Shown here: positions 57,445 through 64,000 of the stretch, piece by piece
How the letters are laid out: each line of letters opens with the position of its first letter
Numbering within the stretch: the first letter of the stretch is position 1
NCBI GenBank assembly: GCA_958296385.1
Contig: OY282494.1
Location: forward strand, 789,416 to 853,415
From: an uncultured Dehalococcoidia bacterium
GTDB lineage: Bacteria > Chloroflexota > Dehalococcoidia > Lucifugimonadales > UBA3495
DNA length: 64,000 bases
Direction: 5' to 3'
The notes under the pieces: model-generated
What the model saw: the letters and a program-made list of their open reading frames with translations, nothing else
Databases searched by the model: none
Told to the model about the DNA's origin: nothing
Made by a program: the position numbers and the translations under genes

Positions 57445-58209
57445 TCAGGCAATCAGGCCGCCGTCAATAGTCAGCGTCTGGCCGGTGATGTAACCGGCGG
57501 CGGGGCTGACCAGGAACAGCACTGCGCCGGCTACGTCCGCGGCGGCGCCGAAACGCCCGGCGGGGATGCGGGTTAAAATCTGCCGCCGCTGTTCATCGGT
57601 AAGTTCGGCGGTCATCCCGCCGGAATCGGCCGACTCGATGAAACCGGGGGTGACGGCGTTGACGGTGATGTTGCGGCTGGCAACTTCGCGGGCGGCGGCT
57701 TTGGTCAGCCCGATTTGCCCGGCTTTGGAAGCGGCGTAGTTGGCCTGCCCCGGATTACCCGACAATCCGACAACCGAGGATACGTTGACGATGCGCCCGT
57801 AGCGCTGGCGCACCATCAGCGGCACGGCAAAACGGGTGGGCAGAAAGGTGCCCCGCAAGTTGACGGACAGCACTTCGTCCCAGTCGGCCGCGCTCATCCG
57901 CATCAGCAGGCGGTCGCGGTTGACGCCGGCGTTGTTGACCAGGATGTCCAGCCGGCCCAGCTGCTCGACGGCGGTTTTGACTACGGCTTCGGCAGCGGCT
58001 TCGTCGGATACGTCGCCCGGCACGGGGATGGCGTGGCCACCGTTCCGGCGGATGGCGTCCACTACCGCATCGGCCTCGGCGCCCCGGCTGCGGTAGTTAA
58101 TAGCCACCGCAGCGCCGGCGTCGGCCAGCTGGCGGGCGATGACGGCGCCGATGCCGCGCGAGGCTCCCGTTACCAGCGCGCTTTGGCCGCTCAGATCGAT
58201 GGTTTGCAT
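57445..58209 (-). CDS. fabG: 3-oxoacyl-ACP reductase FabG
   Basis: This 254-aa short-chain dehydrogenase has the NADPH motif TGASRGIGAVIA, the structural NNAGVNRD, the catalytic Ser/Tyr/Lys set in SSVVGLSGNPGQANYAASK, and ends ITGQTLTIDGGLIA. It reduces 3-oxoacyl-ACP in the second step of chain elongation. The ATG at 58209 is 22 bp after plsX, and its position between plsX and MaoC dehydratases supports a fatty-acid role. Confidence 0.93.
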   Translation of the reverse strand: MQTIDLSGQSALVTGASRGIGAVIARQLADAGAAVAINYRSRGAEADAVVDAIRRNGGHAIPVPGDVSDEAAAEAVVKTAVEQLGRLDILVNNAGVNRDRLLMRMSAADWDEVLSVNLRGTFLPTRFAVPLMVRQRYGRIVNVSSVVGLSGNPGQANYAASKAGQIGLTKAAAREVASRNITVNAVTPGFIESADSGGMTAELTDEQRRQILTRIPAGRFGAAADVAGAVLFLVSPAAGYITGQTLTIDGGLIA

Positions 58210-58231
58210 AGTGTCGTCCCTTACCGTCCGG

Positions 58232-59263
58232 TTAGCCGTCCGGCGCGCTCGTGGGCCGCAGTTCCGCGAGTTCCTGCCGGAAACCTTCCACCAAGTCCAT
58301 ACGGTGGCATTGCAGGCCGGTGTCAATTGCGCCGGCGATGCCGGCGGCGGCGGAGGAGCCGTGGCCCACCATTACCAGCCCGTTGACGCCGAACAGCGGG
58401 CCGCCCATCGTGCGGGGGCGGTTGGTAGTGTTCCACAGCGCATCGGCGATACCGGCCAACTGCTCAGCGGGCAAAAGAGCCGCCAGCTGCCGGTGCAGGT
58501 AGGGGCCCAGCGCCGAGCCTAATCCCTGGGCGAACTTCATTAGTATGTTGCCCACGAAACCGTCACAAACGATGACGTCGGCCTTGTCGGTAAAGAAATC
58601 CATACCCTCCACGTTGCCGACGAAATTAAGATGGCTGTCGGTAAAGAGGGCGTGGCTTTCCTGCACCTGGCGGTTGCCTTTGGCGGCCTCCTCGCCCACG
58701 CTGAGCAGGCCCACGCGGGGGTTCTCGATGTCCAGCAGCCGCCGGGAGAAAGCTACGCCCAGGGCGGCGAAACTCAGCAGCAGCGACGGCCGGCAATCTA
58801 CGTTGCTGCCCAGGTCAACCACCGTCGTGTTGGGGGCCAGGCCGAGAAAATTGCCGCCGATGCAGGGGCGTTCCAGCCCGTCCATCAGGCCCAGGCCCAT
58901 CACCGCCGTAGCCATGCTGGCGCCGGTGGAACCCATGGACACCACCATATCGGCCTGCCCGCCGCGCAGCAGGTGGGTGGCAACGGCAATGGAGGAGCGG
59001 GGCTTGCTGCGCAGGGCGGATATGGGGTGTTCGTCGTCGGTAATTTTGCCCTCGGAGGGGGCTACTGCAAGGGGCAGCGCGCCGACGTCATGCCGCGCCA
59101 GCTCGGCCCGCAGGGGTTCCGGATCGCCCACCAGCGTAACTTGCAAGTCGGGGTACTTCCGCAGGGCCTGAATGGCGCCGGGGACGGTTGCCGGCGGGCC
59201 GTGGTCGCCGCCCATGGCGTCCAGGGCTACGTGAAAACGGGAGTTGGCGCTATTGGTAGTCAT
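58232..59263 (-). CDS. plsX: Phosphate acyltransferase PlsX
   Basis: This 343-aa enzyme makes acyl phosphate from acyl-ACP for PlsY in phospholipid synthesis. It begins HVALDAMGGDHGPPATVPGA and contains SMGSTGASMATAVM, VDLGSNVDCRPSLLLSFA, GLLSVGEEAAKGN and VIVCDGFVGNILMKF. The start overlaps the stop of the MaoC gene (ATGA). plsY, acpP and fabH are not in the window. Confidence 0.96.
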   Translation of the reverse strand: MTTNSANSRFHVALDAMGGDHGPPATVPGAIQALRKYPDLQVTLVGDPEPLRAELARHDVGALPLAVAPSEGKITDDEHPISALRSKPRSSIAVATHLLRGGQADMVVSMGSTGASMATAVMGLGLMDGLERPCIGGNFLGLAPNTTVVDLGSNVDCRPSLLLSFAALGVAFSRRLLDIENPRVGLLSVGEEAAKGNRQVQESHALFTDSHLNFVGNVEGMDFFTDKADVIVCDGFVGNILMKFAQGLGSALGPYLHRQLAALLPAEQLAGIADALWNTTNRPRTMGGPLFGVNGLVMVGHGSSAAAGIAGAIDTGLQCHRMDLVEGFRQELAELRPTSAPDG

Positions 59264-59718
59264 TCGCTTTGCTGCTCGTTCGCATTTACCGTCAGGGTTG
59301 CCGTTCCCGACAATATCCGGGCTCCGGTGGCCGCGTTTTGTACTGATACGTTACACGTTATGGTATGCCCGGCGTCCGTTGACTCGCATTTTGACACCGC
59401 GCCAACCGTTTCCAGGCAATCGCCGGGATAGGCGGCGCCGCGAAACCGGACGCGCAGGCCGCCGGTGCGGAGCCAGTGTTCACCGTAGGACGCCGCCATC
59501 ATCTCCGACACCAGCGCCAGGGTCAACATTCCGTGGGCGATAATGCCGCCGAAAGCGGTCGCAACGGCAAAGGCGGCGTCGTGATGCAGCGGGTTGTTAT
59601 CACCGGAGGCGGCGCGGTAGGCATCTATACGCTCTTGCGTGATTGTACGCTCAACGCGGGCCAGCGCGCTGCCGGCGTCAAGGGGGATTTCCGAGGTTGG
59701 TCGGACGTTAGCGAGCAT
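59260..59718 (-). CDS. MaoC-like (R)-specific hydratase/dehydratase subunit
   Basis: This 152-aa hotdog-fold protein carries the hydratase 2 motif: SGDNNPLHHDAAFAVATAFGG followed by IIAHGMLTLAL, with the catalytic Asp and His. It probably removes water from (3R)-hydroxyacyl-ACP or CoA. I place the start at 59718, behind GGAG; 59733 is possible. It overlaps the end of the upstream MaoC N-domain gene and the start of plsX. The pair resembles the HadB/HadA heterodimer of mycobacteria. Confidence 0.9.
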   Translation of the reverse strand: MLANVRPTSEIPLDAGSALARVERTITQERIDAYRAASGDNNPLHHDAAFAVATAFGGIIAHGMLTLALVSEMMAASYGEHWLRTGGLRVRFRGAAYPGDCLETVGAVSKCESTDAGHTITCNVSVQNAATGARILSGTATLTVNANEQQSE

Positions 59719-60118
59719 CGCCAGCGACTCCATCTGATGGCGCGTCGGCGGGCAGCAGGACGGTGGTGCGTCCGTCCAATAGGGAGCGGCTGCTGTCAGC
59801 ATCGGCAACGGCGAAATTGACGGTTAGAAACCGCAGGCCGCCGCGTTCCCGGAGCGGTTCAACCTCGGCGGTAGCCGATACGGTGGCGCCGGTGGCGGCC
59901 GGGTTAATCGTCTGAATATCTTGCAGGCTGTGGATGGTGCCGTCGGGCAGCGACAGTTTCGCCAGCAGCCGGCCAACAACGCGGGCGGCCAGCGCCAGCG
60001 GCGGCACGATTCCGGCCTGCCGGTACACGGGCTGTGCATCGCCAACCGCCGCCAGGTATTGCGCCGTGGCGTCGTCGGAAACTTGCCACCGCCCCAAGTC
60101 TATGTTCGTCGCTGGCAC
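59708..60118 (-). CDS. MaoC N-terminal-type dehydratase partner subunit
   Basis: This 136-aa hotdog protein resembles the N-terminal dehydratase domain of MaoC/FAS1 type: VSDDATAQYLAAVGD, VPPLALAARVVGRLLAKLSLP, then SLQDIQTINPAATGATVSATAEV and a closing strand. It lacks the DxNxxH active-site motif, so it should act as the non-catalytic partner of the following subunit. It is the first gene of the operon with plsX and fabG. Confidence 0.82.
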   Translation of the reverse strand: MPATNIDLGRWQVSDDATAQYLAAVGDAQPVYRQAGIVPPLALAARVVGRLLAKLSLPDGTIHSLQDIQTINPAATGATVSATAEVEPLRERGGLRFLTVNFAVADADSSRSLLDGRTTVLLPADAPSDGVAGDAR

Positions 60119-60250
60119 AGCCGGTTGAGCTCCAATATCCTGATTCCAATAGCCCGCTGGGGAGAATCCCGCAAGGGCGGTTAACTATACACCCGCCCCA
60201 AACGTGGCACAATCAAAGATGGCGCTGCGGTGGCAGACGATGCCGGCGCG

Positions 60251-61501
60251 CTAGGCCGTGGGCAGGCCAAAGTCTTGCCGCGCCATTTCGGTCAGGTATT
60301 CGCCGATGGCCAGCGATGAGGTTGCGCCCGGCGAGGGGGCGTTGAGGACGTGGAGGGCCCGGCGGCCGCGCAGGATGTGAAAGTCGTCCAGCAGGGCGCC
60401 GCTGGCGGCTACGGCTTGCGCCCGCACGCCGCTGCCGCCGGGTTCCAAATCGCCGGGCTGGATGTCGGGTATCAGCTTGCGCAGGTCGTTGACGAACACC
60501 GACTTGCGGTAAGAACGGTTCATCTCCTGCATCCCGGTGCGCCAGTGTTTCGCCGTCATTTTCCAGAATCCCGGAAAAGTCAGCGCGCCCATCGTCTCGC
60601 CAACGCTGATATTGCTCTTGCGGTAGCCCTCTCTGGCCCAAGCCAGCACCGCGTTGGGGCCGGCCTCCACGTAGCCGTGAATGTTGCGGGTGTAATGGAC
60701 GCCCAGAAAGGGGAATCGGGGGTCGGGCACGGGATAGATCAGGCCCTTGACCAAGCCCTCGCTGGCCTGGGCCAGCTTGTAATACTCCCCGCGAAACGGG
60801 ATGATGCGGACGTCGGTATCCTCGCCCATCATCCGGGCCAGGCGGTCGGCGTACAGGCCGCCGCAGTTGATGACGTGCCGGGCCTGCACCGTGCCGCGCG
60901 AGGTTTCCAAAGCGCTGCCGTCGGCGGTTTGCCGCACCGCTACAACCGTTGTGTCGGTGAATACATCGCCGCCGGCCGACTGGAACTTGCCGGCGTAAGC
61001 CTCTGCGACCTGCACGTAGTCAATGATGCCGGTGTGCGGCGCCCACAGCGCCCGGATGCCCGACGTATGCGGTTCAATCTCGGCCAGCCGCTCCGGTTCC
61101 ACCACTTCCAAATCGGGCACGCCGTTGGCAACCCCGCGCTCGTACAAGTCTTGCAGGCGGCCCAACTCGCTTTCGTGGGTAGCCACGATGACCTTGCCGC
61201 ACTCGTCAAACTCAATCTCGTTCCGCTGGCAAAAGTCAATCAGACGGTCTTTGCCGCCCACGCAAAACCGCGATTTCCAGGAACCTGGGCGGTAGTAGAT
61301 GCCGGAATGAATGACGCCGCTGTTATGCCCGGTCTGGTGCCGGGCCAGCCGCTCCTCTTTCTCAACAACCGCCACCCGCAAACCGGGCGACGAATCCAAA
61401 AGCTGCATCGCAGTGGACAAGCCAATGATGCCGCCGCCGACGATGGCTACGTCGTAGGGGCGAGATTCCACCGCTGGGGAGGCGTTAGCGCTTGCTGTCA
61501 T
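60251..61501 (-). CDS. lhgO: L-2-hydroxyglutarate oxidase LhgO
   Basis: This 416-aa FAD-dependent enzyme of the DAO family oxidises L-2-hydroxyglutarate to 2-oxoglutarate. It has the dinucleotide motif DVAIVGGGIIGLSTAMQLL, the LhgO signature RHQTGHNSGVIHSGIYYRPG, VINCGGLYADRLARM and the conserved LIYPVPDPRFPFLGVHYTR. No membrane segment is seen; the enzyme usually passes electrons to quinones. Confidence 0.92.
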   Translation of the reverse strand: MTASANASPAVESRPYDVAIVGGGIIGLSTAMQLLDSSPGLRVAVVEKEERLARHQTGHNSGVIHSGIYYRPGSWKSRFCVGGKDRLIDFCQRNEIEFDECGKVIVATHESELGRLQDLYERGVANGVPDLEVVEPERLAEIEPHTSGIRALWAPHTGIIDYVQVAEAYAGKFQSAGGDVFTDTTVVAVRQTADGSALETSRGTVQARHVINCGGLYADRLARMMGEDTDVRIIPFRGEYYKLAQASEGLVKGLIYPVPDPRFPFLGVHYTRNIHGYVEAGPNAVLAWAREGYRKSNISVGETMGALTFPGFWKMTAKHWRTGMQEMNRSYRKSVFVNDLRKLIPDIQPGDLEPGGSGVRAQAVAASGALLDDFHILRGRRALHVLNAPSPGATSSLAIGEYLTEMARQDFGLPTA

Positions 61502-61515
61502 AAGTTCACCTTATA

Positions 61516-61890
61516 TTATGTACGGACAGTCGCCGGCTCACCGTAAAGTTCCCGGTATTCGTCCGACGCCATAAACGCGTCAAAGGCGGCCTGCGCCTCT
61601 GCCTCCGTGCGTTCCGGCAGGGCCTCAACCACCAGCAGAGCGATGGCATCGTGGGCGTCCTCGTGAGCCAGCGCAGCATCGGCAGAGCGGGGCGCCGGAA
61701 TAGCGCCGCTGTCGGCGGCCAGTCCCTCCAAGTGGAGGGCCAAAACCTCGGCGGCCATCGTCCGGGCTTCCTCAATGGTGCTGCCAGCGGTGATACAGCC
61801 GGGCAAGTCAGGAAAGCTCACCCCGTAGTCGCTGTCCACATCCTTATGCACCAGCGCAATGTAAGTTCGTTCCATGCAAGTTCGTTCCAT
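61516..61890 (-). CDS. HicB-like protein without visible HicA partner
   Basis: This 124-aa protein has the partial RNase H fold of HicB antitoxins: TYIALVHKDVDSDYGVSFPDLPGCITAGSTIEEARTMAAEVLALHL. The C-terminal 50 residues do not look like the usual ribbon-helix-helix or HTH DNA-binding domain. HicA, normally an adjacent 60-aa gene, is absent on both sides. The start codon and the next 12 bases are duplicated in tandem, so translation could begin at 61890 or 61875. Confidence 0.78.
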   Translation of the reverse strand: MERTCMERTYIALVHKDVDSDYGVSFPDLPGCITAGSTIEEARTMAAEVLALHLEGLAADSGAIPAPRSADAALAHEDAHDAIALLVVEALPERTEAEAQAAFDAFMASDEYRELYGEPATVRT

Positions 61891-62015
61891 AATGATGCTA
61901 ACCCCCAACACGCAGCCGACGCAGAACCATCCTGCTGTCCATTGCCGCATTATACACGTCAACCGGAGCGGGCGGTGTTGCGATGCCCCCATCCCGCCGC
62001 TATCCTTGCCGTATT

Positions 62016-63320
62016 ATGAGCAACCTGACGCCCAACCTTGCCCAACGCATCGCCGAGTTCGCCGCCGGAATGGCCCAAACCGACGCCGCCTTGCCCCCGC
62101 CGGTTGCTGATTTGTGCCGCGCTATGATGCTGAACGCCGCCGCTGCTGCGCTGGCCGGCGCGGCCCATCCGGACGGGGTGGCCTTGGCCCGGTTTGTCCG
62201 CGCGATGGGCGGCAACGGACGCTGTACTATCATCGGGATGGGGCAGCGCACTTCGCCGGTGTACGCTGCGCTGGTCAACGGCGCTTTGGTGCGGATGCTG
62301 GATTTTGACGACAACGCCGCCGACACCGGCAGCCATCCCACCGCCGCCGTGTTTCCGGCGGCGATGGCGGTGGGGGAGATGCAGGCTTGCGCCGGCGCAG
62401 CGGTACTGTCCGCTTTTGCCGCCGGATGCGAGATTGCGGCGCGCCTGGCATCCGATGCAGCAACGGGCGGCAACGCCGGCGCAATCGGAGCGGCGGCGGC
62501 CTCCGCAATGCTGCTGGGGCTGGATGCCGACGGGATAGCCAACGCCGTCGGCATCGCGGCCGGCGGCGCCGAAACCGGCGTTGGCTACCCGGCCGCCGGG
62601 GCCGCGGCGCTGGCCGCCGGCCAGTCGGCCATGCGCGGCGTGATGGCGGCGCTGCTGGCAGCGGAAAGCATCGCCGGCGCGCCGGTTGACCTGCCGGCCG
62701 GGCCGGATGCGCTGGCCGGCCTGGGGCAAAGCTGGCGGCTGGCCGACCCCGGTATCACCATCCGGCTGTACCCGTGCCATCCGGCCGGCCACAGCGTAAT
62801 TGACGCCGCTTTGGATTTGACGCAGTTGCATCGCTTTGCGCCGGCCGACATCGCCAGCGTGCACGTCGGCGTAACCGCCGCCGGGTTGGAGCAACTGCCG
62901 CATCATCTGCCGGCCGACGGCTGGCAAGCCCGCAGCAGCGCGGGTTTCATCGCCGCCGCCACGCTGTGCCACGGCCAGCCTTTGATTAACTTTTTCTCCG
63001 ATGCGGCGGTGCAGGATGCCGGGGTGCGCGCGCTGATGGGGCGGGTATCCGTGGAGGCTACGCTGCCGCCGTCGGCGCTGTCGCGGCATCCGGCGGAAAT
63101 GGCGGTTACGCTCAACGACGGGCGCACGCTGCGGCATCGCATCGACCACCCGCGCGGCACGCCGGCCATGCCGCTGGACGCCGACGAGCTGGAGGCCAAG
63201 TTCCTCTACTGCACCCGCTACATCCTGCCGGCCGACCACATTGACGAAGCCATCAGCGGTTTCCGCAACATCACAACAATCGAGAACATCAGCGGAATGG
63301 TATCCGTACTTGGAGGGTAA
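62016..63320 (+). CDS. MmgE/PrpD-family protein
   Basis: This 434-aa protein has the family layout: an N-terminal helical domain with CTIIGMGQRTSPVYAALVNG, MLDFDDNAADTGSHPTAAVFPA in the active-site region, and a C-terminal domain with YPCHPAGHSVIDAALDL. PrpD is 2-methylcitrate dehydratase; other members are cis-aconitate decarboxylase or unassigned. No prpB or prpC is adjacent. The ATG at 62016 gives the family start LAQRIAEFAAG. It lies 3 bp before the next gene. Confidence 0.88.
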   Translation: MSNLTPNLAQRIAEFAAGMAQTDAALPPPVADLCRAMMLNAAAAALAGAAHPDGVALARFVRAMGGNGRCTIIGMGQRTSPVYAALVNGALVRMLDFDDNAADTGSHPTAAVFPAAMAVGEMQACAGAAVLSAFAAGCEIAARLASDAATGGNAGAIGAAAASAMLLGLDADGIANAVGIAAGGAETGVGYPAAGAAALAAGQSAMRGVMAALLAAESIAGAPVDLPAGPDALAGLGQSWRLADPGITIRLYPCHPAGHSVIDAALDLTQLHRFAPADIASVHVGVTAAGLEQLPHHLPADGWQARSSAGFIAAATLCHGQPLINFFSDAAVQDAGVRALMGRVSVEATLPPSALSRHPAEMAVTLNDGRTLRHRIDHPRGTPAMPLDADELEAKFLYCTRYILPADHIDEAISGFRNITTIENISGMVSVLGG

Positions 63321-63323
63321 ATT

Positions 63324-64000
63324 ATGAAAGGGATTCAGGCTTACGAAACCGGCGGGCCCGACGTACTCAAATACGGGGATATGCCGGAACCCGTTGCGGC
63401 CCCCGGCCAGGCGGTAGTCGCAATACGCAACATCGGCGTCAACTACACCGACGTATCCAGCCGGAAAGGAACCAACCCGCCGGCGGCCTTTCCCTGGACG
63501 CCGGGGCGAGAGGCGTCGGGGGTCGTCAGCGCGGTGGGCGACGGGGTGAGCGAGGTGAGCGTGGGCGACCGGGTGGCCTACGCCATGCACACCGGCTCCT
63601 ACGCCGAGCAGCAGGCCGTACCCGCCTGGCTGCTGGTGCGGATTCCCGACGACATGGACTTTGCGACGGGCGCCGCAACCCTGCTGCAAACTATGACGGC
63701 CCACTTTCTGGTCAACGACATCATTCCCCTGCAATCCGGAGACCGGGCACTGGTGCACGCCGGCGCCGGCGGGATGGGCCTGCTGCTCATCCAGATGCTG
63801 AAACGCCGGGGCCTGCACGTGTACACCACCGTATCCACCGACGAGAAAGCGGAACTGGCCAGCGGCGCCGGGGCCGACGACGTTATCCGGTACACGCAGC
63901 AGGACTTTGAGGAGGAAATACGCCGGCTGACCGACGGCGCCGGCGTCAAGATTATCTACGACGCCGTGGGGCAAACTACTTTTGAGAAAGGGCTGCGCGT
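63324..64000 (+). CDS. NADPH:quinone oxidoreductase / zinc-independent MDR, truncated by window
   Basis: About 225 residues of a medium-chain dehydrogenase are present. The N-terminal GroES-like domain begins MKGIQAYETGGPDVLKYGDM and contains FPWTPGREASGVVSAVGDGV. The Rossmann motif follows in ALVHAGAGGMGLLLIQML. The catalytic zinc cysteine and histidine are lacking, as in quinone oxidoreductases. GGAGGGTAAATT precedes the ATG. It continues past base 64000. Confidence 0.92.
   Translation, partial: MKGIQAYETGGPDVLKYGDMPEPVAAPGQAVVAIRNIGVNYTDVSSRKGTNPPAAFPWTPGREASGVVSAVGDGVSEVSVGDRVAYAMHTGSYAEQQAVPAWLLVRIPDDMDFATGAATLLQTMTAHFLVNDIIPLQSGDRALVHAGAGGMGLLLIQMLKRRGLHVYTTVSTDEKAELASGAGADDVIRYTQQDFEEEIRRLTDGAGVKIIYDAVGQTTFEKGLR

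Overview
The window is about 64 kb of GC-rich bacterial chromosome, densely coding on both strands, with no rRNA, tRNA, CRISPR array, plasmid or phage module that I can recognise. The gene content suggests a Chloroflexota bacterium of the Dehalococcoidia/SAR202 type. The reasons are the many CaiB/BaiF, crotonase, CoA-transferase, TPP-enzyme and MmgE/PrpD paralogues, an anaerobic-type corrin cluster, a 7Fe ferredoxin, a MaoC-type dehydratase pair and dispersed repeats carrying GTCATTCTGAGCGCAGCG. This placement is an inference from gene content, not a phylogeny.

Layout. 1-5.6 kb: a truncated GAF-PAS histidine kinase, an FmdB zinc ribbon, groES-groEL, an MFS transporter and a RidA-like protein. 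5.6-7.9 kb: a thiamine operon (thiG-thiE-thiS plus an unknown 86-aa gene) behind a sigma70-like promoter, a TPP riboswitch and a terminator that forms its expression platform. 7.9-8.57 kb: an interrupted repeat element. 8.6-24 kb: an acyl-CoA/organic-acid island. It holds a CoA-transferase array with an unusual B-A fusion, two crotonases, a PHP protein, an acyl-CoA ligase, a ketopantoate-reductase-like enzyme, an acetolactate-synthase-like TPP enzyme facing a CaiB/BaiF pair, and leuC-leuD. 24-34.9 kb: an M1 aminopeptidase, then pyrR-pyrB-pyrC-carA-carB behind a PyrR attenuation leader. 34.9-38.3 kb: ornithine cyclodeaminase family protein, 7Fe ferredoxin, LysR regulator and HpcH aldolase. 38.3-47.9 kb (minus strand): leuS followed by corrin-ring genes cbiC-cbiX-cbiD-cbiT-cbiL-cbiF-cbiG-cbiH, without cbiE or cbiJ. 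48-51.5 kb: trkH-trkA potassium uptake and pheA. 51.6-56.5 kb: YtxH-like protein, VWA protein, isochorismatase family hydrolase and a GDYXXLXY/DUF2157 membrane pair. 56.5-60.1 kb: a lipid operon of two MaoC-type dehydratase subunits, plsX, fabG and an isocitrate-lyase-superfamily enzyme. 60.2-64 kb: lhgO, an orphan HicB-like protein, MmgE/PrpD and a truncated quinone oxidoreductase.

Two kinds of repeated DNA stand out. First, a 323-bp MITE-like element with 17-bp perfect terminal inverted repeats (16542-16864) has a disrupted relative at 7900-8566 and a fragment at 26870-26945; a separate perfect 32-bp inverted repeat lies upstream of trkH. Second, short tandem repeats of 15-18 bp recur inside or beside genes: pyrC tail, carB linker, carA-carB junction, trkH N-terminus, cbiT leader and the hicB start codon. 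The most promising candidate for new biology is the 8.6-24 kb CoA island, in particular the A/(B*-A)/B CoA-transferase array and the CaiB/BaiF pair in which only one partner keeps the catalytic aspartate.
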